Positions 12,523-23,574 of a DNA stretch of 64,000 nucleotides are shown in pieces. The notes below the pieces were generated by a model. It did not search any database. It was not told the DNA's origin and saw only the letters and a list, made by a program, of their open reading frames with translations. A program made the position numbers and the translations under genes. Within the stretch, counting starts at the first letter, position 1. Each line of letters starts with the position of its first letter. The stretch lies in NCBI GenBank assembly GCA_020310875.1, contig CM035407.1, positions 67,755,658 through 67,819,657 of the forward strand, given 5' to 3'. The DNA is from Ceratopteris richardii (Eukaryota > Streptophyta > Polypodiopsida > Polypodiales > Pteridaceae).

Positions 12523-12534
12523 TGGTATCAAAGC
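12523..12534 (+). other. D1 primer binding site (Met tRNA-like)
   Basis: TGGTATCAAAGC, one base off the standard initiator-Met primer site, two bases after the LTR end. Confidence 0.75.
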
Positions 12535-12668
12535 ATGCATGCATTTCTAGAGATGTACTTCTCTATGTCTGTTCCTAATTTGTGGCATCCGTTCGTGATT
12601 TGGCATCTATTTCGATTTGTTAATTCTCGTCCGATCTAGTAATAGGTTTTGGTTCTATATAAGGTCAT

Positions 12669-12913
12669 TGTAGCTCAAGCGTAAGCACCACCTCCTTTAC
12701 TTGTCAATCCGCGGAGACGTGAGGACCGGTATGAAGACCACGAGCAAGTGAAGGCACAAGTGCGTGAGTGAAAGCACACAAACATGCACACACATACACA
12801 CACACGCGCACAAAGTAAGATCAAAGAGAGGAACAATGGAAAGCTTAGATTGCAAAAGAGTTCTCTTACAAAAGCTCTATTCTCTAACAAGCTAACCTCA
12901 AAAATGAGCTCTA
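12669..12913 (-). repeat. E 3' LTR, truncated
   Basis: Matches 24983-25227 from 'tgtagctcaagcg' to 'gagctct' with about three differences, then stops. The remaining ~360 bp of the LTR and the polypurine tract are missing, which indicates an internal deletion after insertion, because the outer edge and target duplication are intact. Confidence 0.92.
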
Positions 12914-14017
12914 CTACGAGTCTTTGCAAGTTGTAGTCTCTTGGTATGTGCTTTTCCTTGGATTCCAGCATGACTGTGTCGTTGTGAGTCTCCGTTGATG
13001 TTTTCTAGATCTTCCACAGTTGATGTTCATAGTAGTCATGCCAAGTACTCATAACCCATATTGAGTGATGGGTAAGTGTGTTCGTGCATGGGTTGAGGAA
13101 AATAGGTGCCTTGTGCACGGCCTTGTAATGTAGCCCTATGAATGCTTACTTGGAAAATGCATTGGAAGAAGTATGGTGCAAAAATAGGGGGTCTTGAGCT
13201 AAGTGCTCAAGGGTATGCCGACGAAGAGGTTTCCTAAGCTATCATGGTTATGATGTTTCAAAGGTAAAGATACTTACCATGGAGAAGGTCGATCGATGTT
13301 CATCTCTTCGTGTTGTACACTTGGCCTTTGGGATGGAACATTGTTGATGAAAGTCCATGTTGATGGTCCACATATGAGATCTTTTGAGTGGCTGATCCTG
13401 TCTCCTCTTTTCAAGGCATCATTTGTCAAATACGGAGAATTGAATTTCTTTATATTCAAAGATTTGCCGGGTACCAGAGCTACCCCGTGCAGATATCTTC
13501 CTGGATGCTCTCGTACATGCAATAGTTATGCATCATTCAAGTTGCAGACCTTCAAGCTCTTCACTCCTACCATAGTAAGAGGAAACCATAGTTGTGGATG
13601 TCATGCTCATGCCAAGTTCTTGACATCTATGAGATAAGGCAACAATTATATCATTTGCTAGCCAAGACACACTTCTATCCAAACTAATAAATGCCCAGTA
13701 ATCAACAGTTCCACCTTTAACCAAGCATGACTCATTCATGTTTCATAAGCCAAACCTGGGAACTAGCTCTCTCTGGCTTTTCCTTTTTTTTTTTTGGAAC
13801 AAGATATCACAAAACAAGAACACAAAAGTAAGTATCAATAGAAATGTTTGACCTATGTCACTGTGCTCTTGTGCTTGGGATTCTCAAGTGTGTCTATGCA
13901 CGGCCATGTAATGTGGCCCTATATTACTGCATACTTTGGAAATACATGACCTGAATGGTGCAAAAGACAGGGTTGTGCAAGGAGCACATGGTTGTCGCTC
14001 GTTCGAGGCTTTCGATG
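12914..14017 (-). other. E 3' non-coding region
   Basis: Between the stop of the last E coding block and the truncated LTR. It contains an imperfect direct repeat: about 13113-13195 and 13893-13975 share 'gcacggcc.tgtaatgt.gccctat' and 'ggtgcaaaa'. Short open frames are not supported as genes. Confidence 0.5.
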
Positions 14018-14503
14018 TTATTTGCAGAGGTTGATGCCGACCTTGGTGGAGGTATCCATTGAGTCTTGAACTGATGTAATCCTCCTTATTGGAATCCATT
14101 TTAGAACATCATTTGGCACTGTAGAGGTCACTTCAGGCGTCTTCCTCTTTGGATGCTTTCTAAACTGTGGTATCCAGTGTGGTTGTTGCTTTGGTTCGGT
14201 GGAGGCTACTTGTACTTTTGGCTTCCAAACCCATATCCTTTTTGCATGTCTTCCTACTAATGTTGAAGAGCTTATTTGATCTTCCTTTGGTCTCTGTACG
14301 TGGTTCTTACCCTTTTCTCTTTTTGGCTTCTTTGTTGAGACCTTTCGCATGTGGGAGAACATAGGTTGTTGTGGATGTAAGAGCTTCTTAGGTACCCACA
14401 TCTGGAATTGCCCTTGTTGAACTACAGCTAACTTCTTAGGCACCCAAACTTGTTGGATACCTTGTGATTGAGCTTGTCCGAGCTGCTTCCTTTGTTGTCT
14501 GAC
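14018..14503 (-). pseudogene. E 3' coding block with WVPK-type repeats
   Basis: This continues the frame of the block at 14504-15277 after a TAG stop. The product is basic and proline-rich. Short motifs with Trp-Val/Ile and basic residues recur: VWVPKKL, MWVPKKL, IWVWKPK, HWIPQFR and KWIPIRR, with IWVRKGE just upstream of the stop. This resembles a degenerate repeat protein of unknown role, perhaps a nucleic-acid-binding tail. It ends at TAA (14018-14020). I recognise no family, and no ATG start of its own is required if the stop is secondary. Confidence 0.5.
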
Positions 14504-15277
14504 CTAGTTGGCTTGCCTGGATGGGATTTGTGGGGGCAAGGCTGGTGGTTGCTCTCCTTTGCGTACCCAGATCTGCTTCATGCTCGGAACTGCTTTCTTA
14601 TCAAATGGTGTCTTTCTATTTGATGTAGCAGTTGTCATGAACGGTTGTGTTTGCCTGTGTGGTGGACTCACTACTGTGGCTACTTGATTCTTTGGAGAAG
14701 AAGAAAGATCCACCCGCCTTCGAACCTGGTCTTCCACGATTGACTCCTTCTGCATCATAGAGCTTTTGACACATACAACATCTTCTTTCATATGATTAGT
14801 CTTGGAAGAACTAAGAGAGTGTGTGGTGCCATGATCTAGGAGCATGCAGTTCTCTAATTCTAATGTAAAGCATTGTTCCTGGACCCAAACTTGAAGAAGT
14901 TGACTTCTTAGGTTTAAGTTGACTGCATTGTCATAAATCCAATCTTGTCCTAAGACAAGTGGTTCTGTAAGGTTCTCATCTTGACACACTAGCACTTTGA
15001 CTTTCATTGGAACATCTTGCAGGTAGATGGGAAGTTCCACCTCCCCCAAACAAGGGGTTTCCACACCTCCCAATCCTATGAGATAAGCTTCTATGGGATT
15101 GATGTTCAACTGCAAGTTTTGGCAGTAGGATAGTCTAACTGCACTACTTGCTGCAACTGAGTCAATCAATGCTTTCACTGTCCTTGCAGCCTTCCCTTGT
15201 CCTATCTCTATGGTCACAAAGGGTCTTCGGTCAATGACTTGAGAAGTCGCTATGCCTGACTTTTGGCACATATCCAT
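14504..15277 (-). pseudogene. E second retropepsin-like domain, downstream of integrase
   Basis: The first ~130 residues look like a retroviral-type aspartic protease fold: a beta-rich start (VTIEIGQG), the catalytic-loop region ALIDSVAASSA, a flap-like segment IGLGGVETPCLGEVELPI, and the later conserved LVLGQDWI. The usual Asp-Ser-Gly reads Asp-Ser-Val, so catalysis is unlikely as it stands. The rest is low complexity and runs to a TAG at 14504. It lies after integrase, in the same frame as pol, separated by TGA at 15317. A protease is expected before RT, and E has one there too (about 19330-19660). It could also be a clipped-off adaptor or an acquired gene. Confidence 0.55.
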
Positions 15278-15316
15278 GTGATATTTTGGGGCTTTTGATT
15301 TGACATCTAGGCCTAG

Positions 15317-15616
15317 TCACCTTAACTTATTTCGCCTTATGCGCTCTCTAGCCTCGGCTTGTGCTTCTTCTCTCACCCTTAACTCCTCTTCTTTTCGCTT
15401 CTTAGCAGTGTTGAGTTTCGTAAGCATATCCTCTGTAAGAGGTTCTTGGTATAACTTGACTCTACAACCACTGATATAGTTTGGCAAGATGTCTCCTTCT
15501 AGAGTGGCCAACTGAACTGCACCGCTAGTGGATATTCTATTAATGATCATGGGTCCATATCCTCTTTTTTCCAACTTACGGGCATGTTGTTTTAGTGTAT
15601 AAACCAACACTAGATC
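15317..15616 (-). pseudogene. E integrase C-terminal segment
   Basis: In frame with pol after the TGA at 15617. It begins with text expected after the integrase core (DLVLVYTL, where gypsy integrases have a GDLVLV-type strand of the C-terminal barrel), continues with RKLEKRGYGPMII, and ends in a charged Lys/Glu/Arg-rich helix. The TGA replaces a residue in the usual '(G)DLVLV' strand, so it looks like a nonsense change. It ends at TGA 15317, beyond which the frame continues into the second protease-like block. Confidence 0.7.
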
Positions 15617-18550
15617 TCACTCTTTCAATCCCTTATCCTTGATGTGTGCATCAAAGTATGCCTTTTGCCTTTTCTTTGCAGCATAGATGCCTGCTGCCGC
15701 GCGTAACCTTGTCTCACCTAAGCGTTCTAGATCAAAGATCCTAGAGGACAATTCATGTCCACTCCACTCATACTCTTGTGCTACTTTTAAGGCAGGGATT
15801 AAGAAACCTAATGGTAGCACAACATTCTGTCCGAAGACCATCTGAAATGGGGTGGCGTTGAGTAGCGTTTTGTAGGCAACTCGATAAGCCCAAACAGCAT
15901 GATGAAGTTGTTTGTCCCAATCAGAGCGTTTATTATTTACCAGTTTTGTCAATACGTTACAGAGGATCTTATTGGTGCTCTCGGCTTGTCCGTTAGCTTG
16001 TGGGTGATAAGGGGCAGACTTCTTATGTATCACCAAGAATTCTTGGAGAAGATTTTCAATGACTTCATTCAAGAAGTGTGTGCCTCTATCGCTCACCAAC
16101 TCTATTGGTAGTCCATATCTCGTGAACCCATTCTCGAATAAGAACTTAGCCGTAGTCTGAGCATCATTCTTTGTTGTGGCTTTCACTTCTACCCACTTTG
16201 AAAGGTAATCCGTGGCTACAATAATATATTCTGCATGGGAGTTTCTAGCTGGGGGGTTAATAGGACCTATGAAGTCTATGCCCCACTTCGAAAATGCACG
16301 CCCTCCCATCATTGGCCTCAAAGGCATCTCGTCTTTTCTAATTGGATATTGTGCACGGTTGCATGTGTCACATTTCTTCACATAGGTATGTGCATCCATA
16401 TGAAGAGTGGGCCACCAAAGTCCTGAGAATAGAATGGTCTTGATCACTCGGTCAGGACCAAAATGTCCACCTGCAACACCACTGTGTGTAGTCTCTAAGA
16501 CCTTTAAATAGTGTGATTCATGAACGCACAGTATTAAGTAACCATCTTTGCCTCTTCGATATAGGTTCTCTCCTACTAAGGCATAGCCTTGCGCCTCTTG
16601 CTCCATGCTTCGTCTTCTTGCTAGACTGGCCTCTTTGGGTAATCTTCCCGATCTCATAAACTCTACCAATGGAGCACTCCAATCTGGAATTAATGATACT
16701 TGATAAAGGGTCGCATGCTCCACTGGTGGTCTCTCTCTGCACATTGGACAATTCTTGATCCACTCATGTATTGCTTTGTCCATGCTAGGCCAATACACTC
16801 CTAAACGTTTCAAATTCTGCAATGTGCGTTGTTTAGAATAGTGATTTCCTAGCATTCCTTCATGGGCTTGTTGCAACCAACTACTATGTTCATCGTCCGC
16901 AACACAACAAGCTAATACACCCTCAGTATCTTGTTTGTACATGCTTCCTGCTAATATGTGATATTTTTGTGATTTTACAATTTCTTCTTGTGATGTTTTC
17001 ACATTCTTATTTGCAGGGCCAAAGGTTAGGACTGGTACCAACTTATTTGCCCATTTAGGAACAACTTCTAAATTGAACAGATAAGCATCGGGTAATTCGT
17101 CAGATACTCCTTGCGGTGACTCTCCTGAAGTGATGCGAGAAAGGTGATCTGCCCGAAGGTGGGTTCTACCTTTCCTGACAACAACTTCAAAGTCATACTC
17201 CATTAGTAAGAGGAACCATCTTACTAAGCGTCCAGTATTGCAAGGTTTATTGACCAAATATAACAAAGCTTGATGATCAGTGAAAAACTTGAACTTGTTG
17301 GCCAATAAATAGTGTCTAAACTTCTTCACAGCATATACCATGCCTAACCCTTTTCGCTCGGTTGTGGTATAATTTCTTTCGGCTGGGTTTAGTTGTCTAC
17401 TAGCATATGCTATGGGCAAATCTAAATTCCCTTCACCTGTGGGTTGTGCTAGCACACATCCTATGGAATGATTGGATGCATCCACATGGACATGGAATGG
17501 TTTATTCCAATCAGGAGTGGTCAGTATTGGTGCTGTGCACAAATGTTTCTTCAGTTCATTGAAAGAATTCTCGCATTCGTCGTTCCACTCAAAATTAGAC
17601 AACAAGGCATAAAGGGGTCTAGCTATGATTGTGTACATGTGGATAAACCTACGGTAATATCCACAATGGCCCATAAAGGCTTGTACCTCTTTAACATTCC
17701 TTGGCCGTGATAGCTCTGCTATGGCTTGTACCTTATCTTCATCTGTTGAGATTCCATTCTTAGAAACAATATGACCTAAGATTTTACCTTGACGCACCAT
17801 GAACACACATTTTTCTGGGTTCAGACACACTCGATATTCTCTACACTTGTTAAAGATTTGTCTGAGTTCAGGGATGTGAAATCTTCTTTCTTGGGAATGA
17901 GCACATAAATCATCCACATATACGTCTAAGCTCTTTCGCAAGAACTCTTTGAAGACATGACACATGAGCCATTGGAATGTTGCAGGTGCATTTGTGAGCC
18001 TGAATGGCATAACACGAAATGCAAAGATTCCCCACTCTGTGGCAAAAGCTATTTTGTGTTGATCTTCTGGGGCAATGGCTACTTGATTGTAACCTGAAAA
18101 TCCATCAAGGAAGCTATAAACTTCCTTGCCTGCAACATGCTCCAATAGGTGTTCTGTGATTGGAAGTGGATAACTATCTCTGATCGTAGGGGCATTAACT
18201 TTTTTAAGGTTAATACACACTCGCAACTTTCCGTTCTTCTTGGGCACCACTACAATGGGGGACACCCATTCAGTATGCTCAATCTCATAGATGAATCCAG
18301 CTTCAATCAACCTATCAATTTCTTCTTTTATTTTGACTGCATAGGTATCATTATATGTGTAGGGCTTCTGTTTGGTGGGCTTGGCATCAGCAGTCATGGG
18401 GATAGTATGAGAGCAAATTCTTGGATCTACCCCTTTCAAGTCTCTATAGTGCCACGCAAACACATCCCTATATTCCCTTAATAGAGCTACAAGCTCCATT
18501 TCTTCTCTTGCACTTAGGTCATCTCCTATATATGTGCATCTCTCTTCGTT
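15617..18550 (-). pseudogene. E pol: RT, RNase H, integrase (Ty3/gypsy)
   Basis: Open for 960 codons from the Met at 18499, and upstream to the TAA at 18551. RT spans about residues 60-250, with LRVCINLKKVNAP, SFLDGFSGYNQV and catalytic YVDD (about residue 194, plus 17909-17920). RNase H has HVHVDAS, TTERKGLGM and FFTDHQALLYL (about 335-450). Two H2C2 zinc-binding modules follow: HEGMLGNH...CPMC (about 543-585) and THSGVAGGH...CDTC (about 671-710). The integrase core has all three acidic residues (GIDFIGP, SDRGTHF, GQAESTNK; about 740-840). No chromodomain is present. The catalytic residues look intact; the damage is the stop codons at both ends. Confidence 0.93.
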
Positions 18551-21500
18551 TTATTCGATGGTCACTACAATCTTCTTGGTCTTTTCTTTATTATCATATG
18601 ATTCTCCTATGATGGCCTCTCTCTTAAGCATTCGTACCAAAATTTTGCGGTCGTCAACTTCATATTTCTTGAAGTTTTCTGGTACTTCAAACAATGATTC
18701 CTCCTCTTCTTGTTTCACTGCTTTTCTTTTCTTTTTCTTTTGACTGCTCTCACTTCCATCCTTCGAATTTACCGTTTTAATACTTGTGAGAAGTTCTTCT
18801 TCTTTCTGGGTGAACACTCCTATATCTTCTAGATAGTGCTGCTCTGAGTTAAAGCAACTATCCATCACAATGGACTCTATATCATCGTCATTCTCTTCTT
18901 CCTCTATGACGTCACTAGGGTCACATTCTTCTAGCAAGTGTTGAGACATGAACACTGAGATATCATAACCCTCCTCATCACAATGAGGTGTCCATTGTTC
19001 TTCATTGACAGCAATGTCCATGGTGGCTAAGATTTCTAGCCAGCCATGAGGCTCAAATTCCTCATCTGGAAAGATCATCGGTGTATAGGCCGGGTCTTTA
19101 ACTGGTCTATCTCCTGGTGAAGTTCCTTCTTCTCTCGCTTTCAAGCGTTTTTCCTCTTCCTCTACGACCTTGCACATCCACAAATGAGTATCTTCATGGA
19201 GCCATGATGGATCACGTGAACTTTCAGAATGCACAGAGATGGAATCTTTTTTCGCTTTGTGGATAGGATTCCATTGTAGGGGTGGCACATCTCTAAAGGA
19301 GTAATCCTTCAAATTGACCTTGGTGGTGACCCCTAAGTGTTGTAAGTACAAGGAGTTAGTTCGCCAATCCTGTACTATTTGCAATTGTCGTAGGAAGGGT
19401 CTTCCTAGGATCATCTCATAGACGTTATTTTTCTCAAAGTCACATATAGCAAATGTATGTTCAAACTCCACGCCACAAGTGGTTAGAGTTATCCCTTCGA
19501 GCAATCCTAGAGGTCTTTCAAAATGACCGTCGGCCATTTGAAGCTTCATTCTAGTTGGTCTTAATGTGGGTTTGCCCCATTGCTTCCACAAGGAGGTGGT
19601 CGCAATAGCAACACCAGCATCGGAATCTATGATTGCTTTGGTTGTGTAACCTTGGTAGGTGATTGGAAGATAAGTATTACCTTTTTCACCCTCACACATG
19701 TCCCCTATTTTGTCTAGAGGTATCTCTGGTACCCTTTGCTTAGAGCTTTCTCTTGGCATGTTGGAATCAAGTTCTGGAACCTGATCCTTCACATGATTCC
19801 ATAGCTCAGGTTTTGCTTTGAGCAGCTCTTCTACAGTGAGATGACATTGAACCTTAGTGTTCTTCACGACATCCGTGTTCCTTGGAACCACTGAGTCTTC
19901 ATTTCTTACTAGTATTGTGGGAGCTCTAATCTGGAGAGATGCAGATTCCCATGGGCCTGGAAATTGAGGCAGTTCTTCTAAGGTATTAGATTCAAAATCT
20001 AACCTTTCGTCTTCTTGTTGTTCTGCTTCATCTCCGTAAATAGATGGAATGTCTTGGGGAAATTGATCATGAAGATCATCAATCTCAGGAATAGGAGGGG
20101 AGTTACCCTTCTCCTTGACCCATTTATCTTCTTGTATTTTCCACAAGAACTCTTGAGAGTACTGTTGAATTGAAGGAGGTATTCCGACATCCGTGGAATT
20201 AGGAACATAAGCTCCCATTGGTGGTGAGCTTCCTCTTTCAATAACTGGTTGAGCCTGTGGAGGTAAAGAAACTTGTGGTTTGTTTACCAATTGCTCTAAT
20301 CTTTCTAGTAAGCCTTGGAAATGCAAATCCGGTTTGACAGAGTTTGTCTGATTGAACTTTTGACTAGTCTCGAGTATAGCTTGAGCTTGTTCTACCATTT
20401 TCATGCACATTTTCATCCGTTCAATCTCTAAATCTGCTCTAGGGTAACTCTTGTCTTGGTTTGGAGGTGTTGGCCCTTCTTGAAGTCGAGCCTGGTAGGC
20501 CTTGAACATCATGTCCAAGCCTTCTAGGGTTGGATCTGCAAGAACAGACCCTGGTTGCGGTCTATTTACAATGGGTGCTGGGGTGGGATGAGGTGGAGTG
20601 GATGGAGTTTCGGCATGCGAGGGGCTTTGAGATGCAATGTCTTCTATTTTTGTTTTCGCTTCTTTTAAGCTTTCTTCTAGTTCCGATAACTTTTTATTCC
20701 ACTTGCGATTGGTCTTCTCTCTGGTATCCTTCCATGTTCTTGTTTTCCTCTTACTAGGCTCTCCTGATTCACTTGATTCTGATTGTTCTGCTGGTTTATC
20801 CTGTTTTAAGGCTTGTGCCCTAGTGACAGCTTGTATAGGAGCCACATTGCTACTACTTGAACTTGAATCTGCCACTAAGCCTACCACATTAATGGGTGTA
20901 ATCTTGGGTGCACTGGAGGAGTTTCTTGGACAATGTCTAGGGAGATGGTCTTTGCCACAATCAGAACAAAAAGCTTGTATTGTGATAGCCTGTCCTTGAC
21001 TCGGAGATGGTGGGTGGGGACAGTCACGAATGAAATGGTCACCTTGACATCTGAAACAAGATCCTCTAGGGGCTTGTGGTCTCATTTGTCTCAATTGGGG
21101 CCTAGGGTTAGGATTTGTGTACTTGACATTGGAGTATTCTGGCTCCCAATTTTGCTCCATAGGTGGTGCGCCATATTGATACGAGTAAATCTCACTATGT
21201 TCAGGTGACTCTGTGTAATAAGCATGTGGACTACCTTCATGGGAGTAGTCTGAACTATGAGCATGAGAGTCATTATCTGGTATCAATGGGGTTAGTGGCA
21301 CCAATGCTCTATTTGGATTTTCCTCTCCCACAACATATTTGACTGGAATCACGTTGGCAGGAGCTGGTGGTTGGTTTCCCAAGACTGGTTGTGGCCTATA
21401 TTGTGCCTGATATTGCTGTTGTGGTCTATAATATGGCTGTTGGTATTGGTTTTGATACCTACTTGGTTGGTGAGGTTGTTGATAATTCTGTCTAACAGCC

Positions 21501-23110
21501 TGCCTATTATAGGGACAGTCTTGAGCCGTGTGGTTCGAATATTTTCTCTCAATAGTGCAATATGGAGCATTCCTTTCTCTCATGTTCTGGTTGTGCAATG
21601 GGCATACATTAGCCATGTGGTCGCCTCCGCAAGTATAACACCGATTCAGTGGAGTGACTCTCTGTATTTGTTTATTTTGGACTCCCAACTTCTTGGCAAC
21701 TTGCTCAGCTATGTCCTCTATTTCCATGGAGATTTTTGAAGTATGACTAGTAGAACTATCAGAGTCCTTATAGAGTTTGGACAATCCTAACTCCTCACCC
21801 AAGTTATCTTCTATGTCAATGCACGTCCGCACACACTCTTCTATGGATCTAGGCTCTTTCAAGTACACATATGATCTTAACTTTGTGCTCAGTAAGCCAT
21901 CTAAGAACAAAGCCACTTGTTTGGCTGGTGTGGGTAACTCTGGAGTAGGGCATCTTTCTAGGTACTGTCTGAACCTTCTACCTGCTAGTCGCATTGTTTC
22001 TTGGGGTGTCTGTTTGAAACTGTGGATCAAGGATGATGTGTTATGCCTGATACCACTCTTGGAAAATTCTACAATGAATTCGTCTAGCAGTTGACCTATA
22101 TCGCGATAGTTGCGACTACTCAGTGGTTGAAACCAAGCTAAGGTAGTGCCCTTAAGAGTCAGACCAAATGCCTCGTACTGGGTGAACAAATCCTCAACCT
22201 GTTTAGCTCTTAACACTTGTTTGAACTCGGCCACATGATCATAAGGATCTCCTGACCCGTCAAAATAATTCTTCATTGCCTTGATCACTTGAGTGGGTCT
22301 AAGGGTTCTTGGGTGCTCTCGGGGTCTAGGCAATGGAAAATCATGTTCATCTCTTTGTTGCCTATGTGCTTGATGTCTCTCTCTTTCAGGTCTTTCATTT
22401 TCAAAACTTGCTCTATTTCTGCCCACCGTGTGTGCAAAACTTACCTCAGGTCTCTCTCTAGTTCTTTCTCTCTGGGCTTCATGAGCTTGGGATGATCCTA
22501 CTCCTTGGAGGCCATGGGAAACATTGGATCTTGGTGGAGGGAAAATCAATTCATTCTTCCAAGTATATGCATGTCTATCATGTTCTGTTACCAAGAATAT
22601 CTTCTCTGATGTGTTATCCAGGTAGACAACTTTGCCTGGTATCTCAGGATCTTTGAATTCATAGATGATAACTATGCCCAATTGGCTAGGTTGATCTCGC
22701 TGGAATCTCCAAAAGGCTTCCTCTGTTTCTCTATTAAAAAATAGTTCTATGCTTTTGTTGTCTTGAGGGATCCAGTCTGGAGTGATCACTCTGGTCAAAA
22801 CTGACTTGCCTCTAGGAGTCTGGGGTCCTTGTCCTACATTTCCTTGTTCTAGGTCTCCTATCTCATTCTCATGAATGATATTTCCAAACTCATCGGTCCT
22901 ATCTGGTTGGTTGGTAACCACATACATGGTTCCTTCCTTATCAATGTATGAACCCTCTTCGAACTTGACCACCGGGTGTTCGAGTCCAAAGGATTGATCT
23001 GGATTTTTGAGTTGGACCACTGATCGCCTCATGCCATCCTCATAGATGCGAGCACCTAATTGGTTGGTCCAAATATATTCCAATTGTGTCTTATAGGGTC
23101 CTTCTGGTGT
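18551..23110 (-). pseudogene. E gag and protease
   Basis: Open for about 1,520 codons. The true start is probably the ATG at 23311, cut off by TAA at 23111; the first codon that could otherwise be used near 23083 is TTG. Gag core lies at plus about 22290-21800 (NYFDGSGDPYDHVAEFKQ, FLDGLLSTKLRSYV). Three short zinc knuckles of form C-x2-C-x3-H-x4-C follow: CYTCGGDHMANVC, CFRCQGDHFIRDC and CSDCGKDHLPRHC (plus about 21640, 21055, 20975). A retropepsin domain lies at about 19660-19330, with AIIDSDAG where AIIDSGAG is expected and LGRPFL downstream. An acidic tail of about 280 residues precedes TAA 18551. The length is unusually large for gag-protease. Confidence 0.88.
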
Positions 23111-23311
23111 TTATAGATGGGCAATTCCTGAGCCACTTGCGGATTTTCCCATGCTAAAAGACATTTCTAAGTCACTTGTGTCAGAGTTTAGTACGTAAGG
23201 ACAACCACTTAGTTGTTGTGCCCAAGACTTTGCTGTGTGGTTGACACTGGACTGAGAAGATCTAATGCTTTGTCTATCCTTTCCTAGGTGTCTACCAGAT
23301 CTCAGGTTCAT
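23111..23311 (-). pseudogene. E gag N-terminus, cut off by a stop
   Basis: It starts ATG at 23311 with MNLRSGRHLG, the 'LRSGR' opening common in plant gypsy gag proteins, and runs 66 codons to TAA at 23111-23113. The following gag block is in the same frame. I therefore take this as the true translation start, with the TAA as a nonsense change. Confidence 0.7.
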
Positions 23312-23574
23312 AAGCTTTGGCTAAGAGTCCAAAATTTCCCCTTGGTATGATTCACAAATCCTTTGGAGTCCCCTTGGGTTCTTGGTTCCACCTGAGGGTC
23401 AACTTCAAAATATCCTATCTGAAAATCAACGCATTATTCTTATAAAAAATAGTTGAGGCCGTGTAGGATTTGAAACGAGCTTTCCAACGAGCTATAGAGC
23501 TCAAAAAATGGACTTTGGATGAAAAAGTTATGTCAAATCAGGCTCCTGGGGGTCAAAACAGGCAAACAGGACCT

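Noticed and set aside
15899-22495. Many plus-strand open frames opposite E gag and pol
   Set aside because: Antisense shadows of the long minus-strand reading frame; no domain signatures.
23081-23083. TTG as start of the E gag block
   Set aside because: Plant translation would not normally use it; the ATG at 23311 in the same frame is the better start.
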